Below, one piece after another: positions 6,450 to 13,578 of a DNA stretch of 15,219 bases. This DNA comes from Nitrospirota bacterium (lineage in GTDB: Bacteria; Nitrospirota_A; Leptospirillia; Leptospirillales; Leptospirillaceae), in the NCBI GenBank assembly GCA_027415455.1, contig DAIBSV010000028.1:1-15219 (forward strand). The letters are read 5' to 3'. Below the pieces are notes generated by a model. That model was not told the DNA's origin. It worked only from the letters and a program-made list of their open reading frames with translations, and did no database searches. Both the position numbers and the translations under genes were made by a program. How positions within the stretch are numbered: the stretch's first letter is position 1; each line of letters opens with the position of its first letter.

Positions 6450-7409
6450 TCAGATATCCAGGGCGGAAACCTCGGTGCGGGCCAACAATTCCTGGAGCTG
6501 ACCGGCGGTGAAAATGGCCGTCCCCGGCTGGGCGGCGGTCCCGCTTCCGCAGGCCACAGCGAGCCTCAGGGCCTCCGCCGCGCTCTCCCCCCGGGAAAAG
6601 GCGGCGATGAGCCCTGCCACCATGGAATCCCCCGCCCCGACCGTGCACTTGACGACAATCGGGGGAGCCTTGGCATGAAAGGTCCCCTCCGGCCCTGCGA
6701 GCAGGGCTCCCTCCGCGCCGAGGGAGACGCAGACGTATCCGATCCCCTGCCGAACGAGAAGGCGTGCCTCTTCGGCCACATCCTCGATCCGGGGGACCTC
6801 CTTTCCCAGCAGAAGGGAGAGCTCGTAGCGGTTGGGCTTGATCAGAAACGGGCGGAGGGCGAGGGACTCGCGAAGAAGGGCGCCGTGCGCATCCACGACC
6901 GCGAGGCCGCCGCATTCGCGAACCCGCCGGACCATCTCCCCATAGATGTCCGATGGAACTCCGGGCGGGACCGATCCCGACAGGATCCCGAAGCCGCCCT
7001 CCACCCGATCCAGGAACCGTCCCAGAACCTTCGACAAAACCACTGCGGGAACGAATGGACCGATGCCGGTCACCTCGTACTGGGACTCCGAGGCGGCCTC
7101 GAGAACCGTGGCATTGATCCGGGTTTCCCCTTCGACCCGTTCACAATCCACATGGTCGATCTGGTCTTCGAGCAGTGTCTCCAGGAGAGTTCCGGCATTG
7201 CCTGCCATGATGCAAAAATTGGCGGCGGGAACCCCCATGACGCGGAGGGCCCGTCCCACATTGATTCCGTTTCCTCCGGGATCGGTCCGCGTCGCGGTGG
7301 CGTGGCTCTTCTGATCCGGGACGAGGCGGGGAACCTCATAGGAGACGTCGATCGCCGGGTTGAGGGTCAGGGTGGCAATGGGACGAGTGGGACTGGTTTG
7401 TCCGTTCAT
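6450..7409 (-). CDS. pfkB: PfkB-family phosphofructokinase (1-phosphofructokinase/PfkB/LacC group)
   Basis: A 319-residue cytoplasmic ribokinase-fold sugar kinase. The opening TLTLNPAID (13-21) and GGNGINVGRAL (45-55) are hallmarks of the FruK/PfkB/LacC branch. SGSVPPGVPSDIY (144-156) and KPNRYELSLLLG (191-202) follow. The ATP-binding GAGDS (258-262) supplies the catalytic base D261. Length is normal for the group. By resemblance it phosphorylates a fructose phosphate: fructose-6-phosphate if PfkB-like, fructose-1-phosphate if FruK-like. The absence of fructose-PTS genes nearby and the glucoamylase and pgi neighbours favour fructose-6-phosphate, by context only. The ATG at 7409 was chosen over an upstream extension because GGGAGA lies four bases before it and homology begins just after. 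It follows the glucoamylase gene by 99 bases on the same strand. Confidence 0.85.
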   Translation of the reverse strand: MNGQTSPTRPIATLTLNPAIDVSYEVPRLVPDQKSHATATRTDPGGNGINVGRALRVMGVPAANFCIMAGNAGTLLETLLEDQIDHVDCERVEGETRINATVLEAASESQYEVTGIGPFVPAVVLSKVLGRFLDRVEGGFGILSGSVPPGVPSDIYGEMVRRVRECGGLAVVDAHGALLRESLALRPFLIKPNRYELSLLLGKEVPRIEDVAEEARLLVRQGIGYVCVSLGAEGALLAGPEGTFHAKAPPIVVKCTVGAGDSMVAGLIAAFSRGESAAEALRLAVACGSGTAAQPGTAIFTAGQLQELLARTEVSALDI

Positions 7410-7508
7410 GGGTTCTCCCGTCAGGTATTGCCTTGACGTGTCACTGGTGGGCCATCTTCGTAACCCACTATACCGGACTGTCCCCCGGGATTCCACATCG
7501 GAGCGAAT

Positions 7509-9857
7509 CTATACGCGCGCTTCCCGAGTCCCCACCTCCATGTGGTAATCGACACCCTCCCACCGCTGCTCCCGGGGCCAGAAGAAGGTGAAGTCGATGC
7601 GTTGTCCCCTTCGAAGGCATTCCACGGGAAGAACCGCCCCGAAGAATCCGAGACCCAGGGGGCGTGTCGGGGAATCGACAGGCCGGCTCCAGCCGTCGAT
7701 CCCCCAATGGATCAGGACCTCCCCCTCGAAGACGAACCGGAGCTCCTTTCCCTCCGGGAGAGTCCGGAGCTTGTGCCGATGGCGCCAGAGCACCCAGGAG
7801 ATCTCGGGACGCTTCCCGCCGTAGCGCTCCCAGGTCGCCTTCGGACGGTCCACTGGAAATTTTTTGTCATGGCTGTGGGCCAGTTTGATGAATTCGGCAT
7901 GGGCCCAGACCAGGGGCATGGCCGACCCGGTCGGTCGGCCCGGCCAGAGATCCTTGTCTGGAATCGGATCCCGATCCCAGACCTGCTCGGGGATGAGTCC
8001 CGCCGGTCCCGCCATCTGAGCCATGGAACGGAGGTAGGGAAGGGGGCTTTCCCCGGCGGTCAGCGCCGCGTGGCCCCGCTCGCCCGCAAGAAGGGGCCAG
8101 AGCCGACCCCGGCCGCTCCCGTCGAAAGGAGCTCCGTCGACATGCTCGCCGTACCCGTCCCCGTTGTAGCGGTACCAGGCGGGACCGGCGGGGGTGTCGC
8201 GGCGAAGCAGGGCGTCCACCGCATGAAGCGACTCACGGACATGTCTGTCGGAGAGGGTCCTCAAGCCGTACCGGACGAGCTGAAGAAAGTCGGTGCTGAC
8301 CTGGTCGCAGGCGGGCAGACCCGGGTCATGGCACCGGTTCTTGATCAGGAGCGGCAACCCCTTCGCCGCGGCATCCTCGAGCACCCCGGCCGGAACGGCC
8401 CGGAGGTAGTATCCGGAGAGCCCGAGATCCTCCGCGAGCTTCGTTCTTCCAGACCAGCTCCACGACTCGATCCTGGCATTCCAGGTGTCGGCGATCCAGT
8501 AGGCGATCTCCCTTTCGGCCGGATCGAGAAATTCGGCCCCGTCCACAAGGGCAGAAATCGAGACGGCGAGGGTGAAGAGATTGATGCCGGGATCCTCCTC
8601 CCAACGGTCCTGCCCCGTCACTGGACCCTCCCGGATGATGAACCGGAGGGCGCGCTCCACCATGGTCCGGAGCCCCTCCGCCGACATGGGTCCGAAACTT
8701 TCGAGGGCCGCAGCCAGAAGAACGGGGAAGGCCGCCTCGTCGAGTTGAAGCCCTTGCCAGTAAGGCTTTCCGCCGATCCACTGGTTCTGGAGCCAGTGGC
8801 CGTCTTCCTGCTGCGTGGCCATGAGATAGGAGAGGATCCGGCGAACCGTTTCGTCATCGCCCATGGCCAAGAGGGCCCCTGCGCTCTCGGTCAGGTCCCG
8901 GCTCCAGACCAGGTGATAGCCGCCCCGGCTGTCGGAGGCCTCCCCCCATGGAATGGAGAGGCTCGCGATAAGGGCCCCCGGGAAGCTCTTGTCCTCGTGA
9001 ACGCGCAAAACCATGGCCGAAGTCCGGTAGGTCCGGACCAGATTTTCCGGCAACGTGGCGGGAAGGCGGAGGGATTCCTGCCAGTCTTTCCAGAGGGATA
9101 CCTGCTCCTCCCACTGGGGCCCGAACCCTTCCATGAGGGCGGACAGGGCCAGAGTCGAAGCGGCCTCCCGGCTGCTGGCAAAGGCCAGGGCCAATGTCCC
9201 CGACGGATAGGCCTCGCCCATGAGGGCGACCTCTCCGGGGCCGGCTTCCCCGAACTCCCAGAGCATTCGACCGTTCCGGTTGAAGTCCTGCCAGCCGTCG
9301 CTCTCCCCGACCTCCCCGCAGGAGGTCCGGAAAAAGAGTTCCCCGCCATCCGGACGCATCCCCGCCAGGGAAAGGGCGTAGGGCCCCTGGGAGGCCGACA
9401 TTACCGTCCGTCCGTGCCAGGTGCCGCACATGGCGACGTTGTCCATGGCCTGCCCTCCCAGCCTCGTGGCCAGAAGGGGATAGAGGCGGAGGGTTTCCTC
9501 TCCTTTAAGTCGGAAATCCACAAGAATCGCGTCGCGACAGGGGGAGGCGACGATGCGGAGATCGAGACGGAAGCGTTCGTGCTCATGGACGATCCGGACC
9601 GCCGGAATCCCAAAGCCGGCCAGAGACAAATCGTAGCGTCCGTTGGCCCGAACCTCCGACCAGAACCCCCGGTCGTCCGCCACGATGAATCCCAGGTCGC
9701 GGATCTGGGGGATGTCGATCCGGGGATGGTAGACCTCGGTCAAGATCCCCCGGGCCAGCGTGAACCAGATCCGGGAGGGGCCCAGGGAGCCTCCCACCAT
9801 GTCCTTTCGGGCAGGACTCCAGACCGGCCGGGAATACGATGCCCGCGGGGCTTTCAC
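7509..9857 (-). CDS. GH15 glucoamylase-type glycoside hydrolase
   Basis: A 782-residue glucan 1,4-alpha-glucosidase-like enzyme that would release glucose from the non-reducing ends of alpha-glucans. Residues about 20-265 form the N-terminal beta-sandwich of prokaryotic glucoamylases. The (alpha/alpha)6 catalytic barrel spans about 270-665: GGYHLVWSRDLTESAGAL (312-329), QLDEAAFPVLL (371-381), DRWEEDPGINLFTLAV (417-432), with E420 as likely general acid, and GLIPEQVWD (620-628), with E624 as likely general base. A tryptophan-rich beta-type tail (about 685-775) resembles the extra C-terminal domain of glucodextranase-like proteins. No signal peptide is seen, so it probably acts on internal glycogen or maltodextrin. 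The GTG start is supported by AAGGAGG eight bases upstream. It is divergent from the histidine-phosphatase gene. Confidence 0.9.
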   Translation of the reverse strand: MKAPRASYSRPVWSPARKDMVGGSLGPSRIWFTLARGILTEVYHPRIDIPQIRDLGFIVADDRGFWSEVRANGRYDLSLAGFGIPAVRIVHEHERFRLDLRIVASPCRDAILVDFRLKGEETLRLYPLLATRLGGQAMDNVAMCGTWHGRTVMSASQGPYALSLAGMRPDGGELFFRTSCGEVGESDGWQDFNRNGRMLWEFGEAGPGEVALMGEAYPSGTLALAFASSREAASTLALSALMEGFGPQWEEQVSLWKDWQESLRLPATLPENLVRTYRTSAMVLRVHEDKSFPGALIASLSIPWGEASDSRGGYHLVWSRDLTESAGALLAMGDDETVRRILSYLMATQQEDGHWLQNQWIGGKPYWQGLQLDEAAFPVLLAAALESFGPMSAEGLRTMVERALRFIIREGPVTGQDRWEEDPGINLFTLAVSISALVDGAEFLDPAEREIAYWIADTWNARIESWSWSGRTKLAEDLGLSGYYLRAVPAGVLEDAAAKGLPLLIKNRCHDPGLPACDQVSTDFLQLVRYGLRTLSDRHVRESLHAVDALLRRDTPAGPAWYRYNGDGYGEHVDGAPFDGSGRGRLWPLLAGERGHAALTAGESPLPYLRSMAQMAGPAGLIPEQVWDRDPIPDKDLWPGRPTGSAMPLVWAHAEFIKLAHSHDKKFPVDRPKATWERYGGKRPEISWVLWRHRHKLRTLPEGKELRFVFEGEVLIHWGIDGWSRPVDSPTRPLGLGFFGAVLPVECLRRGQRIDFTFFWPREQRWEGVDYHMEVGTREARV

Positions 9858-9985
9858 AGTAGTCGCCTCCTTCTATGGAATTGTTTATGTTTTCCGGACA
9901 TTCTCCCACGAGTCGAATGGCGGGACAACAATAGATTCCGGATGTTTTTTTCATCCTCTTGCGCTTCTTTGAAGAACCCGCCTCC

Positions 9986-10015
9986 TTGTTGGCACTTCCG
10001 GATTTCTGCTATTCT
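9986..10015 (+). promoter_or_regulatory. Promoter of the histidine phosphatase-pgi operon
   Basis: TTGTTG (9986-9991) and TATTCT (10010-10015) are separated by 18 bases, with a TGC extended -10 directly before TATTCT. Transcription would start about 30 bases before the ATG at 10053. The 195-base divergent gap also has to carry the glucoamylase promoter on the minus strand, for which no convincing box pair was found. Confidence 0.5.
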
Positions 10016-10052
10016 CGGAGATGATGCATCCGACCCCAACCCAGGAGTGTCC

Positions 10053-10661
10053 ATGCACCTCTTTCTTGTCCGCCACGGAGCCACCGAATGGTCGGTCTCG
10101 GGACGCCATACCGGAAGAACCGACATTCCCCTGTCCCCTGAAGGGGAAGCGGAAGCCAGAAATCTTGGCCCCCTTCTCCGCTCACTTCACCCGCGTCTCG
10201 TCCTGTCTAGCCCCCTCTCCCGGGCGCGCCACACCGCCGAACTCGCGGGATTCGGGGAGACTCTCCGGATCGACCCCGATCTCGCGGAGTGGGACTATGG
10301 CCGCTACGAGGGACGAACGACCCTCGACATCTGCCGGGAAACCCCCGGATGGGATCTGTTCCGCGACGGAACGCCAGAAGGGGAATCCCTCTCCGACGTC
10401 ACCCGAAGAGTCCGCCGGGTTCTCGCAAAACTCGAGGAAACCGGACAGGACGCCCTTCTGTTTGCCCATGGCCATCTTCTCCGTGTTCTCGTCGCCAACT
10501 GGCTAAGGCTCCCCTCGGACAGCGCCCGTCACTTTGCCATCGAGACGAGCTCACTCACCATCCTGGGAAACGAGCATGCCTGGCCGGCCCTTCTTGCCCT
10601 GAACAGAAAACCTTTCGAGATCCTTCCGGACATCACGCCAAGCCATAGGAGTCGCCCATGA
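10053..10661 (+). CDS. Histidine phosphatase (phosphoglycerate mutase-like) family protein
   Basis: A 202-residue member of the histidine phosphatase superfamily. The N-terminal LVRHGATEW (5-13) carries the phospho-accepting H8 and R7. [13 protein letters not shown] (51-63) supplies the phosphate-pocket arginine. The probable proton donor is E79 in [12 protein letters not shown], and the second catalytic histidine is H139 in [16 protein letters not shown]. Length and spacing fit small GpmB/CobC/SixA-like phosphatases rather than the larger dPGM GpmA, so the substrate is open (phosphosugar, phosphoglycerate or other phosphomonoester). The ATG has AGGAG seven bases before it. Its TGA overlaps the pgi start as ATGA, giving tight translational coupling with a sugar-phosphate enzyme. 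This suggests, but does not prove, a sugar-phosphate substrate. Confidence 0.85.
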   Translation: MHLFLVRHGATEWSVSGRHTGRTDIPLSPEGEAEARNLGPLLRSLHPRLVLSSPLSRARHTAELAGFGETLRIDPDLAEWDYGRYEGRTTLDICRETPGWDLFRDGTPEGESLSDVTRRVRRVLAKLEETGQDALLFAHGHLLRVLVANWLRLPSDSARHFAIETSSLTILGNEHAWPALLALNRKPFEILPDITPSHRSRP

Positions 10662-12301
10662 CCCGCCCCGTTCCTCCCCGCGTCACAGAACTGCCGGTCT
10701 GGAAGGCCCTGGCCTCACAAAGCCGGGCGATCGAATCCCGCTCCCTCCGGAGCCTTTTTTCCAAGGACCCCGAACGCGGCCGGCGCATGGCGGCCGAAGG
10801 GGCCGGACTCTATCTCGACTACTCGAAGAACCTGGTGACCGACGAGATCCTTTCCCTGCTCTTCGATCTTGCGCGGGCCTGCGAACTGCCCGAACATATC
10901 GAGGCCATGTTCCGCGGAGAGCACATCAACCGGACGGAAAACCGGGCCGTCCTCCATGTGGCTCTCCGCATGCCCCGTGACCGCTCCCTGGTGGTGGACG
11001 GCATCGATGTGGTCCGGGAAGTCCACGCGGTCCTCGACCACATGGAGTCCTTCTCCCGCCGGGTCCGGGAGGGCTCCTGGACGGGCGCGACCGGAAAACC
11101 CATCAAAAACGTCATCAACATCGGCATCGGCGGCTCGGACCTGGGACCGGTCATGGCCTACGAGGCGCTACGATCCTATTCCGACCGGAGCCGGACCTTC
11201 CGCTTCGTCTCGAACATCGACGGAACCGATTTCGTCGAGGCCACACGGGATCTCGATCCGGAGGAGACGCTCTTCATCGTCTCCTCGAAGACCTTCACGA
11301 CCCTCGAAACCATGACCAATGCCCGAACGGCACGGGAGTGGCTGATCGCCCGGCTCAAATCGGAGGAAGCGGTGAAGCACCACTTCGTGGCGGTCTCCAC
11401 CAACGCCGAAGAGGTCCGGAAGTTTGGAATCGACACCGACAACATGTTCGGATTCTGGGACTGGGTCGGTGGACGCTATTCCATGGACTCCGCCATCGGC
11501 CTCTCCACCATGATCGCCATCGGCCCCGAGGCCTTCCGGGAGATGCTGTCAGGCTTTTACGCCATGGACGAACACTTCCGGAACACCCCGCTCGAGCGGA
11601 ACCTCCCGGTGCTGATGGGCCTTCTCGTGGTGTGGTACACCAACTTTCTCGGAAGCCAGACCGTGGCGGTCCTCCCTTACGATCAGTACCTGAAGCGTTT
11701 CCCCGCCTACCTCCAGCAGCTGACCATGGAGTCGAACGGCAAGCACGTCCATCTCGACGGATCCCCCGTCGACACGACCACCGGACCCATTTACTGGGGA
11801 GAGCCGGGGACCAACGGACAGCACTCCTTCTATCAGCTCATCCACCAGGGAACCCGACTGATCCCGATCGACTTCATCGGATTCGCCCGCTCCCGAAATC
11901 CCCTGGGAACCCATCACGACATCCTGATGGCCAACCTCTTCGCCCAGGGCGAGGCACTCGCCTTCGGCAAAACCTCTGACGAGGTCCGGGCCTCGGGCGT
12001 CCCTGAATTCCAGGTTCTCCACCGCACCTTCGAGGGAAACCGCCCTTCCAGCACCATTCTGGCGGAGGAGCTGACCCCACGGACGCTGGGGACTCTTGTG
12101 GCGCTTTACGAGCACAGCGTCTTCACCCAGGGCATCGTCTGGGGAATCGACTCCTTCGACCAGTGGGGGGTGGAGCTGGGCAAGGTGATGGCGGTCAGGA
12201 TCATCGACGAACTGGAGGGAAAAGCGCCGGAAGGAAGACCCCATGACAGCGGAACGGCGGAATTGATGCGGCGATACCGGTCGTTACGGGAAAAAGCCTA
12301 G
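10658..12301 (+). CDS. pgi: Glucose-6-phosphate isomerase
   Basis: A 547-residue full-length phosphoglucose isomerase that interconverts glucose-6-phosphate and fructose-6-phosphate in glycolysis and gluconeogenesis. Motifs in order: [11 protein letters not shown] (154-164) and SSKTFTT (209-215) for the phosphate-binding site, [17 protein letters not shown] (267-283) as the first family signature, ESNGK (358-362) with catalytic E358, [18 protein letters not shown] (381-398) with ring-opening H389, and DQWGVELGK (501-509) with K509 near the C-terminus. All key residues are present. The start has AGGAG seven bases upstream and overlaps the previous stop by four bases. It ends 26 bases before the convergent arsR gene. 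Confidence 0.97.
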   Translation: MTRPVPPRVTELPVWKALASQSRAIESRSLRSLFSKDPERGRRMAAEGAGLYLDYSKNLVTDEILSLLFDLARACELPEHIEAMFRGEHINRTENRAVLHVALRMPRDRSLVVDGIDVVREVHAVLDHMESFSRRVREGSWTGATGKPIKNVINIGIGGSDLGPVMAYEALRSYSDRSRTFRFVSNIDGTDFVEATRDLDPEETLFIVSSKTFTTLETMTNARTAREWLIARLKSEEAVKHHFVAVSTNAEEVRKFGIDTDNMFGFWDWVGGRYSMDSAIGLSTMIAIGPEAFREMLSGFYAMDEHFRNTPLERNLPVLMGLLVVWYTNFLGSQTVAVLPYDQYLKRFPAYLQQLTMESNGKHVHLDGSPVDTTTGPIYWGEPGTNGQHSFYQLIHQGTRLIPIDFIGFARSRNPLGTHHDILMANLFAQGEALAFGKTSDEVRASGVPEFQVLHRTFEGNRPSSTILAEELTPRTLGTLVALYEHSVFTQGIVWGIDSFDQWGVELGKVMAVRIIDELEGKAPEGRPHDSGTAELMRRYRSLREKA

Positions 12302-12327
12302 ATGCGGGGTTCCGAGGGACGGGCCCC

Positions 12328-12714
12328 TCAGGAAGACCGGCTCTTCCCGCCATTTCGCGGGGAAGGCGGCGGGCATTCTCCTGTGGAAGGAACGTTCCTT
12401 GTGTTGATGCAACAGTTCTCCGTCAGATAGGCGATCACTTCCTCGACGGTTCCGATCCGGGACCGGTAGCGCAGGAAGCGACCCTCCGGGGTCACGGAAA
12501 GAAGATCAGCCTGAGTCATGGCCTTCAGATGAAAGGAGAGGTTGGTCGGAGGAATCCCCAGGGACTGGGAGATTTCTCCTGCGACAAGGCCTTTGGGCTC
12601 GTGCGTCACGAGGAGCCGGAAGATCTCGAGCCGGATCCCGGACGACAGGGCTTCGAAAATTCCGAGCATGCGGGGATCGATCCGCGAACCGGAACGGGTC
12701 TTTTTTTCGGGCAT
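12328..12714 (-). CDS. arsR: ArsR-family arsenic-responsive repressor
   Basis: A 128-residue winged-helix ArsR/SmtB regulator. The core LSSGIRLEIFRLLV (23-36), VAGEISQSLGIPPTNLSFHLK (44-64, including the recognition helix) and GRFLRYR (78-84) is typical. The classic helix-3 ELCVCDL arsenite site is absent. Instead there is a C-terminal cysteine pair, C101-C102 (LTENCCINT), as in the Acidithiobacillus ferrooxidans type, plus a lone C114. The last 15 residues are polar and proline-rich. The ATG at 12714 was preferred over an upstream extension because AGGAGG sits six bases before it. It has its own promoter at 12748-12776. It is expected to repress the ars genes until As(III) binds. Confidence 0.92.
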   Translation of the reverse strand: MPEKKTRSGSRIDPRMLGIFEALSSGIRLEIFRLLVTHEPKGLVAGEISQSLGIPPTNLSFHLKAMTQADLLSVTPEGRFLRYRSRIGTVEEVIAYLTENCCINTRNVPSTGECPPPSPRNGGKSRSS

Positions 12715-12747
12715 CGGGATCCTCCTTCGATAAAAATTCGTCCTTTC

Positions 12748-12776
12748 ATCATACCACCGGATCACCTTTGGGGAAA
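12748..12776 (-). promoter_or_regulatory. Internal promoter of arsR
   Basis: On the minus strand, TATGAT (12748-12753) is preceded by TGG, giving an extended -10. A weak -35 TTTCCC (12771-12776) lies 17 bases upstream. Transcription would start about 26-28 bases before the arsR ATG. It lies in the 148-base gap between arsC and arsR, which holds no other gene. Confidence 0.45.
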
Positions 12777-12862
12777 TAAGCCTCCCGGCAACGATCCCAG
12801 CGCCTCATCCTGGCCGGTTCGAATTCGATTCTTGACCCAGACGTTTCTCCCGTTGCCCGGTC

Positions 12863-13342
12863 TCACTCCCCGCGACCGATGTGTCCGATCGCCCGGAGAT
12901 CCGGCAACGGCGGTAGACGGCCCTCCCTGACCTCCGGAATTCCGAGAAAAGCAACAATCCTCTTCTCGAGGATCCGGAAGGTCCGGCGGAAGGCCTCCAT
13001 GATGACCCGGTCGCCTCCCCGGACCGCGTCGGGATCGGGAAGACCCCAGTGAACCCGGGGAGCCTTTGAAAAAACCAGAGGACATGCCTCTCCCGCCGCG
13101 CTGTCGCAGAGGGTCACCACGAGGTCGAACGGCCCGGCAAGAAGATTCCAGGACTTGCTCGAAAGACCTCTCACGGAAATGCCCTCTTCGGAGAGGACGG
13201 TCAGGGCCCGGGGATTGACGCTCCCCTTCGGCTGGCTTCCCCCACTCTCCGCATGGAGGCCCTCCGGAGCGAGATGGTTGAACAGGGCCTCGGCCATGAT
13301 GGACCGGCAGGAGTTCCCCGTACAGAGAAAAAGAACCTTCAT
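12863..13342 (-). CDS. arsC: Arsenate reductase, low-molecular-weight phosphatase type
   Basis: A 159-residue enzyme reducing As(V) to As(III) for export. The N-terminal LCTGNSCRS (6-14) contains the C-x5-R loop, with nucleophile C7, C12 and R13. The redox pair C79 and C87 lies in TLCDSAAGEACP (78-88), matching the disulfide relay of thioredoxin-coupled ArsC. HWGLPDP (98-104) is the typical loop carrying the acid D103 or D105. The C-terminus is about 20-25 residues longer than the shortest members. ATG at 13342 was chosen because GGAGG lies just upstream and the family fold begins at residue 2. An in-frame upstream extension to 13411 would run into the promoter. A six-base hairpin (13361-13366 with 13371-13376) sits in its leader. 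Confidence 0.94.
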   Translation of the reverse strand: MKVLFLCTGNSCRSIMAEALFNHLAPEGLHAESGGSQPKGSVNPRALTVLSEEGISVRGLSSKSWNLLAGPFDLVVTLCDSAAGEACPLVFSKAPRVHWGLPDPDAVRGGDRVIMEAFRRTFRILEKRIVAFLGIPEVREGRLPPLPDLRAIGHIGRGE

Positions 13343-13397
13343 TTTCCTCCATCCTCTTTTCTCCGGAAGTCCGGAGCTTAAAACAGGCCTTTCCCTC

Positions 13398-13426
13398 TTG
13401 AAACAATACAATATTTTAACTATAAT
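13398..13426 (+). promoter_or_regulatory. Promoter of arsB
   Basis: TTGAAA (13398-13403) and a perfect TATAAT (13421-13426) are separated by exactly 17 bases, the best promoter in the window. Transcription from about 13433 would leave a leader of some 146 bases before the chosen arsB ATG. The arsC promoter must lie in the same AT-rich segment on the other strand, but no clear pair of boxes was found for it. Confidence 0.65.
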
Positions 13427-13432
13427 TGTATT
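13405..13432. promoter_or_regulatory. Inverted repeat, probable ArsR operator
   Basis: AATACAAT (13405-13412) is a perfect inverted match to ATTGTATT (13425-13432), with 12 bases between. It overlaps the spacer and -10 box of the arsB promoter and lies 63-90 bases before arsC. An AT-rich 8-12-8 dyad in a divergent ars promoter is the expected form and place of an ArsR/SmtB operator. Confidence 0.6.
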
Positions 13433-13578
13433 TATTTTGAAAGGCGGAAGTCAACGCTCTACCCTTGAACTTATCCTTTTTCGTGAAGATTTCAAGGAGC
13501 GTCCTTTCGGGAGGGAGTCCCGGCAATCCGCTCTCCTCCCCCTTGGCGGCCGCCTCCACACCAACCCAAAAGGATCTC

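Noticed and set aside
6385..6915. A minus-strand frame that ends with the 15-codon micro-ORF and overlaps pfkB.
   Set aside because: The upstream part is an out-of-frame shadow of the kinase. Only the last 15 codons have a proper ribosome site and were kept.
7419..7438. Hairpin CGTCA/TGACG just before the pfkB ribosome site as a regulatory switch.
   Set aside because: Short, with a mismatch and bulge, and only marginally touching the ribosome site; likely chance.
7542..10661. A 1039-codon plus-strand open frame running antisense through the glucoamylase gene and into the histidine phosphatase.
   Set aside because: The first 800 or so codons are P/G/R-rich with no recognisable domain and mirror the minus-strand GH15 gene. 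Only the last 202 codons, with their own ribosome site, are a real gene. High GC simply keeps the frame open.
12314..12329. GAGGG/CCCTC hairpin between pgi and arsR as a shared terminator.
   Set aside because: Five-base stem without a T-run; too weak to call.
13465..13578. A longer arsB start at TTG 13465.
   Set aside because: The added 38 residues have no ArsB similarity, while ATG 13579 has an AAAAGGA site and fits the known N-terminus.
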